Made by a program: the position numbers and the translations under genes
Part shown: piece after piece, positions 19,462 through 31,800 of the stretch
Layout: every line of letters starts with the position of its first letter
How positions within the stretch are numbered: position 1 is the stretch's first letter
The notes under the pieces: generated by a model
What the model was told of the DNA's origin: nothing
Databases searched by the model: none
The model's input: the letters and a program-made list of their open reading frames with translations, nothing else
Assembly (NCBI GenBank): GCA_030762935.1
Contig: CM060900.1
Span: 109,954,620 to 110,018,619 of the forward strand
Reading direction: 5' to 3'
From: Hymenopus coronatus
Taxonomy: Eukaryota; Arthropoda; Insecta; Mantodea; Hymenopodidae
Length of the DNA stretch: 64,000 bases

Positions 19462-20419
19462 AAAATGGCTACACACCACAGACCTACACGGTACAGAAAT
19501 AGAAGACTTGATCAAACTCGCCAACCTATGCATAAAACAGTCAGCTTTCAGCTTTAATAACAGCATATACCAACAAGTCACAGGCCTAGCTATGGGAAAC
19601 CCACTTTCCTCATTCTTGGCAGAACTGTTCATGGGTGCTTTTGAAACTCACATTACCAAAGCCTTTCCGCAAATTTTCAAAATTTGGTACAGATACGTAG
19701 ACGACATTTTCGCCATAATCCCAGGAAAATTAGCACAAGACGCCTTAAAACTCCTCAACCTACAGGAACCCAAAATAAAATTCACCATAGAAAGAGAAAA
19801 TGAAAACTACATCCCATTTCTAGATCTCAAAACTTTCAAAAAGAATAACAAAATAGAATTTGGTATACACAGGAAGGCTACACACACCAACTACATAAAA
19901 AGAAATAGCTTCAACCCCATTCCACACCAATTTGCAGTGTTCAATAGTCTAGCTTTCAGACTAGTTAATATCCCACTTAATCCCTCTGAATATAAAAAAG
20001 AATATAAACACATTCTGAACACAGCAGTAGACAATGGTTTCAATACATCCACCATCATCAAAAATATAAATAAATACAAAAGAATGAAACACGTCAAAGA
20101 AATTACCACCTTAACCCATAAAGAAAAACCTCCCAAATTTCACAAAATCACATACAACCCACAACTCTACAACAAGTTCAAGAAAGTATTCAAGAAATTC
20201 AATATCAAATTAGCACCGATTAACAAATACAGCATAAAAAACCTCCTGGGCTCCTCCCTGAAGGACAAAATACCCACGGAGAAAAAATCAGGAGTATATG
20301 CCATTGATTGTCAAGACTGCAACAAGAAATACATTGGAAAGACAATAAGAAACCTTGAAACACGCAATAAAGAACACAAAGACACATCAAATCAAAACGG
20401 CCAGACAAATCTGCAGTAG
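19394..20419 (+). CDS. Penelope-like element family C, RT palm, thumb and GIY-YIG nuclease
   Basis: The 341-codon frame carries LFPSIPTEKL, TGLAMGNPLSSFLAELFM (motif B), YRYVDDIFAII (motif C, intact), IPFLDLKTFKKNN, FGIHRKATHTNYIK, KITYNPQLYNKFK, then GVYAIDCQDCNKKYIGKT (GIY-YIG with CxxC) and TRNKEHK. It ends early by a frameshift near 20395; the other frame continues as RPDKSAVAHHFWETRHE, LTAWEKIYIHKYRHT and then stops. The nuclease thus survives in two frames with only two or three lesions in all, making this one of the younger PLEs here. Confidence 0.9.
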   Translation: MYLFYVKSLFPSIPTEKLPKLLRKWLHTTDLHGTEIEDLIKLANLCIKQSAFSFNNSIYQQVTGLAMGNPLSSFLAELFMGAFETHITKAFPQIFKIWYRYVDDIFAIIPGKLAQDALKLLNLQEPKIKFTIERENENYIPFLDLKTFKKNNKIEFGIHRKATHTNYIKRNSFNPIPHQFAVFNSLAFRLVNIPLNPSEYKKEYKHILNTAVDNGFNTSTIIKNINKYKRMKHVKEITTLTHKEKPPKFHKITYNPQLYNKFKKVFKKFNIKLAPINKYSIKNLLGSSLKDKIPTEKKSGVYAIDCQDCNKKYIGKTIRNLETRNKEHKDTSNQNGQTNLQ

Positions 20420-20649
20420 CACATCACTTTTGGGAAACTCGCCATGAAATAAATCCAAACATCAAACCATTGAAAGAACTTTTGAATCCGTTTCAACTAA
20501 CAGCTTGGGAAAAAATCTATATTCATAAATACCGCCACACCTGATGAACATGGAGTTCCCCCCTAGGGATTGCTTAACAAGTTTCATTGCCCGCCCAACA
20601 GATGTCACCACAACCAACACATCCACAACCACAACTTGGAACCCTAACC

Positions 20650-20715
20650 CAAGCAGTAGTGGTTCAACAGCTGAGGATGCAGACAACGGTCCAGAAACAA
20701 TTGTCCTACTCATTA
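20650..20715 (+). ncRNA. hammerhead-ribozyme-like motif, PLE-C
   Basis: Consensus core CUGAGGA at 20671-20677, stem II formed by UG/CA and GAC/GUC with loop AACG and a CA bulge, GAAA at 20694-20697, self-complementary ACAAUUGU at 20697-20704 and C20705 as the cleavage base. Only two stem I pairs are next to the core (AG/CU); AGUAG/CUACU could extend it across an internal loop. The core matches the consensus fully. Confidence 0.6.
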
Positions 20716-20989
20716 AAAGTAAGTGAAGTGTGTGTTAACAATACCACTTTAATTAATTCAAATCTTTATTTCTTTCTCTATTTAAAAATAGTTTACATTT
20801 TTATTCTGTGCCATTTTTAAATGTTGCAGACATTTTCCTTATTTTCTCTGTTTCTCAAAATTAAATTTTAACTTCTGTACTTGGTACATAGGTAGAGAAA
20901 GTATTAATTTGAATTGATTGTCCATCGCTTACATTGTCTTATTATTGACATATTTTTTCATTATCAACTCTAAAACCATTAAGTGATGG

Positions 20990-23440
20990 AAATTCATTAC
21001 AATCAACTCAAATCAATCACCATCCCAAAATCCTCATCATTCCAAGCAATTAGTGCAGACCATCAAGTCATTGAGAAATCATAAGTGCCAGTAAGCAAAC
21101 ACATGGTAAGGAACAAAGAACAAGTGGATGCCAACAAGGTAGGGTTCATCTTAATATCCAGCGATAATGTAGATACAGCAGTAAAACAAAACAGATATAA
21201 AACTGTTCTCAAAATTACAAGAAAAGCTAAGGAAAGGAAAACAGCAGCAGATTTCTGAACTTGTCCATCAATAAAAAAGTGGCCCCAAAATTGTAAAATT
21301 TGACAACAGTAGGCAACAAAAAGCTGCAGAAGAAAAAAGTCTTACAAATCAAGAACAAACAAGCATTACACAAAAAGAAGCATTACAGATATAAAATTAT
21401 ACAATTTAAATTTGAAACTTGCAAAAATGTGATTTGGCAGGACTTAGAAAATATCATACTTTCCATAGTGAACTGGAAAATGTGAAATAGAATACTGAAG
21501 CTGAAAAAGAAACTGGAAAGGACATGTAGTAACAAGCAAAAAAAGAAAGACCAAGAAAAAGTAACAATTGCAAAGAAATAAAAAAATCATAAAAATATGA
21601 ACCTCTCCAAACAGAAATTCAGTGAATTGGAAAAGGGTTTATTGAACAAAGGCTTAAAGGCATGCATAGGCTTCTCGAACAGTCCAGGATTACATAGCTG
21701 ACACATAAATGGTAATAAAAAGGCTTGAATGAAACACAAAAAAGTAATAGTAAAAAATAAATGTTGCAAAGTAATCCAACAAATCAAGAACACAACCACC
21801 ACAATCACAGTATAGAAATCATGAAGTCACTAAGAGAAAAGCTGGTAATATACTCAAAATGCAATGACATTGTGATTCTGAAAAAAACTGAATACATAGA
21901 TAGGATGGAAAATCTCTTTAAAATGAAGAATACACAAAGACAGAAAAGAATTCTCTATATTTATACATAACAGCAGCAAATAAAGAAAATAATGACAGCT
22001 CAATCAATAAAAAAGAGGCAAACAGGATCAGGTAGATAACCCATTACTATACAGAATCTATGGCATATCACAAATAATAGAAATGCATCTACCTTTAATC
22101 TTGCAAAATGGTTGACAAGTGAATACACTTCCTTCAGGAAATTTGATAGCTTGAATCAATAAAACTCCTAGATCTGGTACAGAAGATAAACCATGTTGAG
22201 AGAGCAGAAACAGACATCTTAGTTTCCATTGATGTTACCCCATTTTACTGAGCATCTCAACTGACAAGCTTAATAGCATAATCAGGAAATGGCTGAGCAA
22301 TAATAAAAAAAAGATACCAAGTAGAAGAATGTATCAAATTAACCCCCAATGTGCATACAAAAAAATTACTTCACTTTTAAAGGGAACAGTGTATCACCAA
22401 AAATCCAGTCTGGCCACAGGAAGCCCACGATCACCTTTAGTAAGCAGACTTATTCATGAGCGACATGGAGATAAGAGTCACCAAAGCATTCCCATGGATG
22501 TACAAAGTGTGATGCAGGTATATTGATGATATAAAACTTGAATACACAGGAAAAGGCAATGGAGAAAGAAACAAATGGACAATTGGCATACCTAGACTTA
22601 AAGTAATGAAAAACCAAAACAAATTAAAATTTGAAAGACACAGAAAACATACTCCACTCCAACAACTACAACAAATGTAACAGCTACAATCCTTTATCCC
22701 AACAATATGCAGTAATTAACAGCCTTGTGCACAGATTAATCAACATACTGAAGTACATGTATGAGTATAACAGCAAATTAAAAGAGTACAACTGAAACAG
22801 CAGAAGCAAATGGATTTAAGAAACAATTGGTTCACAAAAAACAAACAAAGCCAAAACAATAAAACTCAGACACCAGCACCCTCACTGCAAACAAGGATTA
22901 AAAAATCAGACTAGTGAAGTTTACATACCACCCTTTGGCATACAACAAGTTTAAGAAAATCTTTAGAAGATCAGAATATTATCCTGGCACCCACAAATAA
23001 TTTCTCAGTGAAAAATCTAAAAGTTACAAATGAAATCCCAACAGAAAATAAATTGCTCAGACTGTGAAGCATTTTACATAGAAAAAAAAAAAAAAAGTTT
23101 GGCAACTAGGAACATCTGAGGAACATAAAATTAAAACAGGATGATAAATCAGCAATAGCAGTCATTTTTGGAGAGAACATCACAACATAAAGAAGACCCA
23201 AATTTTATTAAAAGGCACAAGAAACAACTGGGAGCTGGAAACCTGGGAGAATATTCACATCTGAAAGGACCAGGAGCAGTTGATGAATTTTGAAATCCCA
23301 TCTGGAGACATTCTTGTCCAGGAGTTCCTAAATCTACCACTAGAGGCATCTACTATAACATGAAATAATCATGGCACTGACAGTCGTAAAGTTGCTTATG
23401 GAAGCAATGGTACTTGAAACATGTTCTTAATAATAATACG
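20990..23440 (+). pseudogene. Penelope-like element family B, long but highly decayed copy
   Basis: It starts with terminal sequence resembling its own 3' end (ATTACAATCAACTCAAATCAAT near 21000 and again, modified, near 23460), consistent with a pLTR. Recognisable coding pieces: LREKLVIYSKCNDIVILKKTEY (21829-21890), AKWLTSEYTSFRKFD (about 22110), a motif A remnant (DILVSIDVT), ATGSPRSPLVSRL (motif B), a YIDD-like box near 22520, SKFKKIFR-type thumb sequence, and LVQEFLNLP near the end. Stops and indels are everywhere. Matches with 5640-7190 and 8620-8800 define the family. Confidence 0.7.
23378..23428 (+). ncRNA. hammerhead-ribozyme-like relic, PLE-B
   Basis: A strong hairpin (AAG/CUU outer, UUGCUU/AAGCAA inner, with a UGGUA bulge) is followed by GAAA, self-complementary ACAUGU and U. 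The CUGANGA core is not clear, so this is only a relic. Confidence 0.35.
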
Positions 23441-25940
23441 ATATAAGCGATAGAAACATATTACAATTAACTCAAAACAATACTTAAACTACCATCTCTG
23501 CTTAATTATTCTCTAAAGCTTATTTTGTATTGACACACTCTGGTGTAATAAATATACATGTATGTGCACAACTGCATATTTACTGTATATAAGAAAAAAA
23601 TTATGAAATGCTACAGTAATGTGATTCTTTACCTAGTCTGCATCAAACATTCTTAAAAAATATTCTTCTAAGCGCTTCATGCTAATTGAGATAAACATTA
23701 GCATAATTTTGCTCACCCTATGAAACACCACTCGTGCAATTACTAAAATCTCAATGTTGCATCTTTGGAAAATTCAAAGCTTAAAATCAGGTTTGAAATT
23801 TAATACGCCATTTTCAGGTATACTGTTTATAGACACACATAAAAAGAACACATTCTAAAAGTTATTTTTATTCGGGGGGCTTAAAACATATTTCTGGTGA
23901 AATCTCAAGTTTCAAATTTTTGGGTAGATAGACATACGAGCATGCAGGCTAAAACTGGAGTTATTAATCTTGGACATCTAAGTGAATGCATAAGAATACA
24001 ACATAAGACACATCGATGCAGTGTTAGGGAGAAGAAGCATCAACTATGTTAAGTCAGGCTTAACATGATAATACAGAAAAGCATAACAAACAAGTTGAAA
24101 AGAACAAATACATCCTATCAATAGGCTGTTTTAGGTTTTGTGGTGCCTTTGATCTGGCTCTATGCGAACACAATGAAACTGAGAAATCAGAAAATCCTTG
24201 CTACTTTTCATGAACTTTGACTTTATGCGAAAGTTGGATACTGTGAAAGAATACAATATAACTCCAATAACATCATTAAAAATGTGTCAAACACTATAAA
24301 AAATTAACTGCTTGTTGAGTGTATGTTGAAAGCTAGCTGTGAAACAACTGGAGATAAGATTTATAAAGCAAAATACCTTAACAGTAATAGCAGATGATTC
24401 AGAACATGCTTAATTGTATTCTGTATTAAATACATTGTGTCCATATGAAATATTGTTCTTTTTTTTTAATCCAAGGGGTCAAAATTCTGATGCAATATTT
24501 GCATGTATTGTTACCAGTTATGGTATGATATAAAAGAAACCCCAAATAAATTAATTGTACACACTTATGATGGTACATCTTTTCAATAAATCTCTGTAAC
24601 AAATAGGGGCATTTGAAGAAATTGTTAAAAGGGTGCCTACTGGTGCTCCAATCCAATGGAGCTTTTAAGTGAAGTATATATAATGTATATGAACATAAAG
24701 ATACATGAATTGAATTTTTCTTAGACAAATACAAGCATTCAAGAGACCACAGGTCGCAGACTAAACTTGCAAGACAAGGATTTCAATTTTTGGCTTTTAT
24801 TCTTTCATGAAATTATCCCCCAGATGGAAATTTTGCATAATGAGGTACAGGTTACACAGATTGATCCTGTGAAAGCTAGAAATAATGCTCAGAACTTTGC
24901 AGTGTGGTGGCAAGTGTAAGGGAGAAGGTGGATATCAATGTGAATGTAGAACAAAGATGAGGAAATAAACATACATTAAACACCCATAAGATATTCAAGG
25001 TTAAGGAAGTTTTTGAGCACATTACCCAGGAGATCCACAGTTGATCCCATCCTTTAAAAAAAAACTTGTACAAAGGGTGAACTTTCCACAACATTCAAAA
25101 ACATTTCTTGCTAATATTATAGTACTTTAGATAAAAACTAAGTTTTTATACAGCTAATTACAGCTTATGTAATAGGCAGGACTTTCCCCTTATTAAATTT
25201 CACTTTATCAAAAAATTTGGACACGGCCTTTTAGGAACTGATAAATCTCCTCTGAATTCTGTTACACATGTGACAATTGCAGAACCATAAAAGATGCTTT
25301 TCAACTCCTTGACAGATCAAAGCCTTCCTAAGAAATACAATGACAGAAGAATGACTTTCTGCACTTACTATGTTGTCCATTCAGAAGAAATTGATCACGA
25401 TGTAGAAGGTTTTAAAATCAGGGTGATAGACAAATTTTCCAAACTTAAAGATCAGCAGATTTCATTTTTTGTCACTAACCAGGTGAACTGTTAATTATTT
25501 CATCACCTCCTTTTTCATGTGTGTGGTAGCAAGTGGTCTATTTTAGCCATGAGCTGCTTTTGCATTATACCGCAACATTAAACAACACCTTTGCAATCAT
25601 GAACACACAGCTTTACTAAATATTTTTTCACCAGGTTTATAAATTTTCTTTTTTCTCTGATTTAAAATTTCAAGTAGATTGCTTAACAATCCTAGGAACC
25701 AATTTTTACTTAAAATTAAAAATTCTTTGTTTGTTAATTACACTATTGCCAGGATCATATCAGTACTGCTGATTTGCCGAAATTTCATTGCTTAATGTTT
25801 TACTTGCTGCATATTTATGGGTTCTAGTAATTGAGGTTAATCCTAAAGGAGTATGGAATAAACGAAGCAAAGATGTTGCTTTGACAAAGTCATATAGTCC
25901 ACCCTGCACCCTTCTTTGCAATCCTACTTATATATGGCAA
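23441..25940 (-). other. TAK1 intron 1, AT-rich, no feature recognised
   Basis: About 2.5 kb without a convincing coding frame or repeat; short open frames here are not supported by any motif. Confidence 0.55.
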
Positions 25941-26156
25941 AGTAATGTCATTATCAACTACAACTGAATCTAAGAGGATATACAAGAGAGGTAAATCAAT
26001 GTTGTTAAAATGAAACTCTGCTATATGTATTAATTCTTAAGCATTGCCAGTAATGTCATTATCAACTACAACATATGCTAAGACCATATAAAATAGAGGT
26101 AAATCAATGTTGCTAAAATGAAAATCTGCTATATATGATAATTTTTAAGCATCACA
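25941..26156. repeat. 108-bp tandem duplication
   Basis: The unit beginning AGTAATGTCATTATCAACTA occurs at 25941-26048 and 26049-26156, about 85-90% alike by eye. It has no coding capacity. Confidence 0.85.
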
Positions 26157-26599
26157 GAACCCTCAGCTATGCCATGGTTCATTAGAGTTTATCATCTTGG
26201 ATCCCTTGGCTATACTTTGCAGCTTAGGACCATCTATCCTCTGCTACCTATGCAGCTTCTTCCACTATGTTCAGATTGTGAATATTAACAACACATGGAG
26301 AGACAAGAGCAGAAGGTACAGTGTTCCCATGATACTTCAGGCGAAATGCACATAATTTTCATGTTATGTTCGTTGTGTTTAAGAAACAGGGACTAAAGTG
26401 AAAAGTCGTGGTTATAAATGCACTAAAACATGAAACATATTACAGATTAAGTGCTACTATGTGTATTCCTCTATGTACATGTAATGGATATAGTGATTTC
26501 CAGTGGATCCAAGGATTAGGAGTTTATCCAATACAGTTTTAAATTTCTTTTATCATAATTGTAACACTCCCCAACAAAATTATAATCAGCAATATTACA

Positions 26600-27290
26600 T
26601 ATACACACTCAATCTAACTTAGAAAAAAAAAAAAAAATCATTGTATACTGTCAAAATGTTTAAAATAGTCCTCACATGAATTCCTGGGTGCTATTTTAAA
26701 AATGTAACATAGAATGCATTTTTGAATCACGAATATATTTTTGTTACAACTGTATTTGAAATGAGATAAGTAAAATTTCATAATTGAACATGTTGCTCAA
26801 TATTCCTAATTGATAAAAACCAACCATATTTAGTTTAGAAATTAAACAAATATAATATTCATTTCAATTCTTAGGTCCATTAAACATTATGCCTAAGAAT
26901 CTGACATATTAGCATCTCTTAATCTGTGCAATTTTTTATTTTTATATTTAAATTTATGTTTTTCCCCCCCTTTCTATATTGTACTGTGTAAAAATTTCTG
27001 AAGCCTGTTTTATCAACATTCAGGTTTAGCTTATTAACATAGAACCATTTCCCCATCTTGTCAAATAAGGTGTTATAATTAAGTTTTCCAAATTTTGGGG
27101 ATTATCCACAAAAATCATTGCCAAAGTATCATCTTTGTACATATCAACTGAACTATGTTTTAGCTCAAAGGTATATAATACATATACAAAAGGAACGAGA
27201 GGGTTTCTGGACCAAACCTTGAGATATTCCAACATTTGCACAAATGGTTGGCAATTCATATGAGCTTCTCCTGTTTCCAGATGTATGAGA
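26600..27290 (-). pseudogene. LINE reverse transcriptase relic (CR1/Jockey-like)
   Basis: Minus strand, in broken frames: LSFLLYM (end of RT motif B region), YKDDTLAMI (motif C, usually YADDT), NLNVDKTGF, and YVRFLGIMFNGPKN (FLGI of motif E). Too decayed for a clade assignment. Confidence 0.5.
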
Positions 27291-27817
27291 AATGTCCATT
27301 TAAATAGGATTTACATTACTGTAGTGATTTACTCTACACACTCTATGGACTTCAAGTCTCTTCAATATCAATCATATATTAGACAATCAAAAAGTATATG
27401 GATGACATTTTGACAGATTTATAATGCTTTATCTGATTTAATTAATAATTTAATTATCTTAAACATGTATGATTTGAATTTTCCAGGTCCACTCGTAAAA
27501 TAAGTTATTTGGAAACTTCATTGTTAGTCTTCTTCAATTTTGATTACAAGCATGATTTTGTGAATTGGCCATTGTTAGTATTCATCTATAGCACCTTCCA
27601 TTTATTTAGAATCTGTTTTTACTTCATACTTAGTATACAGGTAGAGAAGGTACTGTATTCCACCAAAATATTGAACACCAAGATTTCACTGGAAATACAT
27701 TTTCTCTGATGTTCCCTGAATCAAAAAAAATCATTTTTGGCAAAAGGTTTCTGTGTGTATAGCTCAAAATTGAAAGTCGGATAAATGCTAAATTTGAATT
27801 TTATTAAAATCTGGACA

Positions 27818-27872
27818 TCTATGGGCGCGCGTTTCAACAACTTTCGTTGATATCCTCTTGCAGGTTTGCAGA
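27818..27872 (-). ncRNA. hammerhead-ribozyme-like relic, PLE-G
   Basis: Minus strand: AAGAGGA (GANGA half of the core kept), hairpin CAAC-GAAA-GUUG extended by one more pair past a U.U mismatch, GAAA, then ACGCGCGC (one change from self-complementary ACGCGCGU) and C. It is probably inactive. Confidence 0.4.
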
Positions 27873-28026
27873 TGTCTGAGGAAGTTGGGCAACATTGGCA
27901 TCTAATATAGGCATCTGACCAATAGTAGTGGCTTCTGGTGGTGGAAGTAGAACATCATTAACAACTGTCTTCTTCTTTCTAGTCCTTGGTGACCTTTGGT
28001 GGCACATCTCGGAACTGTTTGCTGGT

Positions 28027-28413
28027 TTAGTCTACAGCTTGACTTACTCTTGTTTTTTGTACAAATTTTAAAATGACATCTGCTGGTGGTATTTCAAAAT
28101 TGACCACATTATTACAATTATTATGGATGAAATTTTTTTTCCAAATATCTAATTCTGAAGGAGAATTAATGGTTTTCAGTAATTTTATATCTTGCCCAAT
28201 TTCACGATTGCTACTCCAAAAGTGGTTGGCTACTGCTGATTTATGCAATTGTTTTAATTTAATATTTCTCTGATGTTCTTTAAGACAAACTTTTAAGCTT
28301 ATCTTTGTTCTACCAATATACACTTTTTCACAATCATTGCAGTTGATTTGATATATACCAGATTTGTTAAAATTATTCACTGTTTTATCAAGTGGTTTAT
28401 TTAACATCTTCAA
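28027..28413 (-). CDS. Penelope-like element family G, GIY-YIG endonuclease
   Basis: The 128-codon frame reads MLNKPLDKTVNN, SGIYQINCNDCEKVYIGRT (GIY and YIG with CNDC between), CLKEHQRNIKLKQ, KSAVANHFWSSNRE, LDIWKKNFIH and a short tail. The Arg after YIG (usually xTRxKEH) reads VCLKEH, and WEN has become WKK, so the catalytic Arg and Glu are doubtful. The frame opens back to about 28440, where it meets the inverted RT thumb. The nuclease frame itself has no stop. Confidence 0.85.
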   Translation of the reverse strand: MKMLNKPLDKTVNNFNKSGIYQINCNDCEKVYIGRTKISLKVCLKEHQRNIKLKQLHKSAVANHFWSSNREIGQDIKLLKTINSPSELDIWKKNFIHNNCNNVVNFEIPPADVILKFVQKTRVSQAVD

Positions 28414-28440
28414 GTTAAATCTGCTGAAAATGATTGTATG

Positions 28441-28890
28441 CTGCCTTTTTTTGGATATTAAGATCTTTAGAAAGAATAACTTGTTACAGTTTGGTATTTA
28501 TAGGAACCCAACTCATGTGGATAATTATATCAAGAATAACAAATGCAGTCCAAAAAGTCATCAACATGCTGCTTTTCAAAGCTTAATATATAGATTAATT
28601 AATGTACCCCTAACAGAGGAACAATACAAAAAAGAACTTAATTATATTATCAAGGTTGCAGAAAATAATGGATTTAATAGACAGTTGTTTTATAATATTT
28701 TGAAAAAACAAGAAAATCAAAATAAGAAGAAAGAAGTTAGCCTATTAAAACCAATAAAAGATGCTTTAAAGTATAGAAGATTCAATTATCACCCAAAATT
28801 ATTTCCAAAAATTAAAAAATTATTTAAAAAATACAATGTAACTCTTGCCCCTTGCAACAGATCTAACTTTGTAATGGCTTTTTTAACATT
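28441..28890 (+). pseudogene. PLE-G, inverted RT thumb segment
   Basis: The plus frame carries LFLDIKIFRKNN, FGIYRNPTHVDNYIK, HQHAAFQSLIYRLINVPLT, NGFNRQLFYN, YRRFNYHPKLF and KKYNVTLAPCNRSN. This is the piece that normally precedes the nuclease at 28027-28440 but lies on the opposite strand, head to head with it. Its outer end (near 28850) and the start of the nuclease part (near 28430) both contain a version of TACAAT...CAGATYTAACTT, a short overlap of roughly 30 bp. The frame continues open into flanking DNA to 29038. Confidence 0.8.
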
Positions 28891-31800
28891 AAAAAAAAAA
28901 TTAAAACTAAATTTGAAATTTAAGTTCATATTTTCTAAGAATGCAACCCAAAGATTTTCAAGAAAATCTGCCAATCCCAAACTTCCCTCTACATTAAACA
29001 TTTTTGTAACATTTAAAATGACTGTGATTAAAATATAATTATGTTTGAGATGTTTTTATCCTAAATCAAGTGTATATCTTGAATTTTCTGGGAATAGTTA
29101 CTGAAGATTTGTTCATTCTGGATGGCTTTTGCATAGCTGGGAAACTGTAAGAGATAAAGAAAACCTTACCTCACAAAAAATGTAAAACACATTATCGAGT
29201 TAACTGCTTCCAAGATATTCCTAGTTATTGGTTTAAATTTTAAATTACTTATACATTTTCTACTTTTTCCATTTAAAAGGAAAATCGTTATTCATTTTTC
29301 TTTCTCCCTGTCAAGCAAAGATGGGAATGCTAATGCACCACATAGGGACCAGCTTTTAAAAGATTTCACTATCACTTTGGCCTAGTGCACTCTCTTATTC
29401 CTGCATATATATACATAAGAAAGTAAGTAATAAAAGTATTTCTGCAAGTGCTTATATTGTTGTCTAAAAGGCTTAGAGAGAGGATACTTAAAAAGGAATG
29501 GTTAACATTACCATGAGAAATTCAAGTGATAAAGTTAATGAATGTAAAAGCTAGGAGAAATCTAATTGAAATTGGGAACTTTTTGGGCAGAGTAAGAGCC
29601 AAATGGTTGAGGAAAATAAATAAGCAGGACAGTGAAGTAAATTAAGCAATAGTAAGTGGGTAATGTGTATTTGATCGAAAATCTAAATAGGACCCAATAG
29701 CTTTGGCAACCTCAGGGTTTGAGTCTATTGGGCCACATGGGACTCAGCAACTTAGTGTAGTGTAGTGATAAGTAAAAAAATGTTTACCAATATGTAAAAA
29801 TTATGGAAATAAATTTACTTACTATATTGTTGTAGGTGAAGTAAACAAAAATAAGCTTTTCTAAGAATAGCTTATTACAAAATAGGTGGAGAAAGTCAAG
29901 TGAATGTAACACATCAGATTTTTAAAGTTATATTTTATAAATGATATTGAGTATTGGGCAAAAGAATAATATAAGGTGCAGCTGCTTTAGTAACAGATCG
30001 ACACTCATTATCTTCATTCCCTTGTGACCTTGAATCCATTCCAGATAAAGTGAATGTTTGCTATATTCTAGTATGATCATCCTAATACCCACAGCCATTG
30101 ACAGAAGGTAAGGGAATGGTTAGCAAAATGAAAAGCATACACATTTCTTGACAATAACTGATAATTTTTGAGCACTGAAGTAATGTAACAATTAAGGTAT
30201 TTTTTAATCAACTTAAACACTCTTAAACATCTCACTCTTTAGTTTTTCTAGGTCATGTTTCACACTTTCTAAAGATAGCACTAATTGATGGTAAAACATG
30301 CCCATGAAAATTCAAGGTGTGTGAAGCTTAGATGTTTAAGTCTGCTGACAAAGGGTTATTTAGAGAATCTTCTTTTTGAGTGACTCCAATATTACAGAAA
30401 ATCTTAGTATATGCCAAGGATTTGGAACCAAAATTACTTTAGAAGTTAAAATAATCAAGTGTAGATTACTGTCTGTGACTGAAACATTCTATACAACATT
30501 TTCATCGAGATTTATGGAAAATTTTAAATGTTCACTTTTTTCAAAAAAATTCACCAATACAAGGAATTGTGACTCTGGAATGAAACAAAATCACTATTAA
30601 CCATGAATGTACTTTTGAATTACACTTTATTTTGCTCTGCAGATCCCAACGACAGAGAAACTCAGGAATGTTGAACATGTAATTAAACAGTCACTACTAT
30701 TCACATATGGCAAAATATAAATGTTAACCTATGTACTTTTAAACTACCATGTTGTTAACTATAAACATGTTTCTGAGCTAAGTTGCATTTTAACCACAGT
30801 GTAATTGTTAGGGGCTGCCTACTATGAAAAGCAGTTCAAGTTCAGTGTGCAAACCTTCAATACAATAACTACTACCTATTAAAGATGCAAAATCATGTGA
30901 ATTTTTTAGCAGCAGGGAAACAGAAATGAATTTTTATCAGAGAAATAGAAATGATGTGATAGGTATACTGCATTTTACATCTTAATTGTGCAGAACTAAG
31001 CCCTAGTTTAAAGCAAATATTGAAAGGATTCATAAACTGCATGATTCACAGAAGGGGAATGTTACAGAGTTGAAAGGATTTATAAACTGTAATCATTAAG
31101 TCAGTGATGTTGTTTTTGTTCTTTTCTTCTCCCCTCCCCCAACTTTTCCCATGTTGCTAATCCATGCAACCCACAGTCAAGCTGTTTGGATTGCATTTTC
31201 ATATTTACAAATTAAATGAAATGAGATTTGCACTTAATTCTGCATTAGATGCTAAACTGACAAATTCTAACGCTGAATTTTATACAAAATTGTTTTTTTT
31301 TGTTTCGTTCTTTTTGTTTGTTCAAAGACATAAGAAAGGGAAGAGCTTCAACAGTCACAATCATGTTCATATTTCTTGAACAGTCAACTTGGTTGAATGA
31401 TAAACAACAATGCATAAGTGTTGCTGTTCAGTTTTGTTTAAAGTATTCATTTACTGTAAGAAAATAAACTAGAAACAAGATTAATAATTGTATTTCATCA
31501 GAGAAAGAGTTATTCAGAAGAAATGGGAGAATATTAGCCTTAAGTTGTACTCCCAACATTTAAAATAAAAAGCAACATGAAAGTATTTTGTGGTTATTCT
31601 CTAAAATGGTCTTCAGATAGGTAAATGTTATTAATATATGTAGAAGTGTGTATTACAATGTTGATGGAGGCTTTTAAAAAAAATTAGTATAAGTTTTCTC
31701 CCACAGATGTCTTTACATATGTGCCACTGTTGTTGCCTTCAGTAATTAAATATATTAACATTTAATAAAGAATCCTCCTTACCACAAAGAAAGAGGATAT

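Noticed and set aside
30376..31379. Two frames of 71-74 codons in the TAK1 intron
   Set aside because: AT-rich composition, no motif, no splice support.
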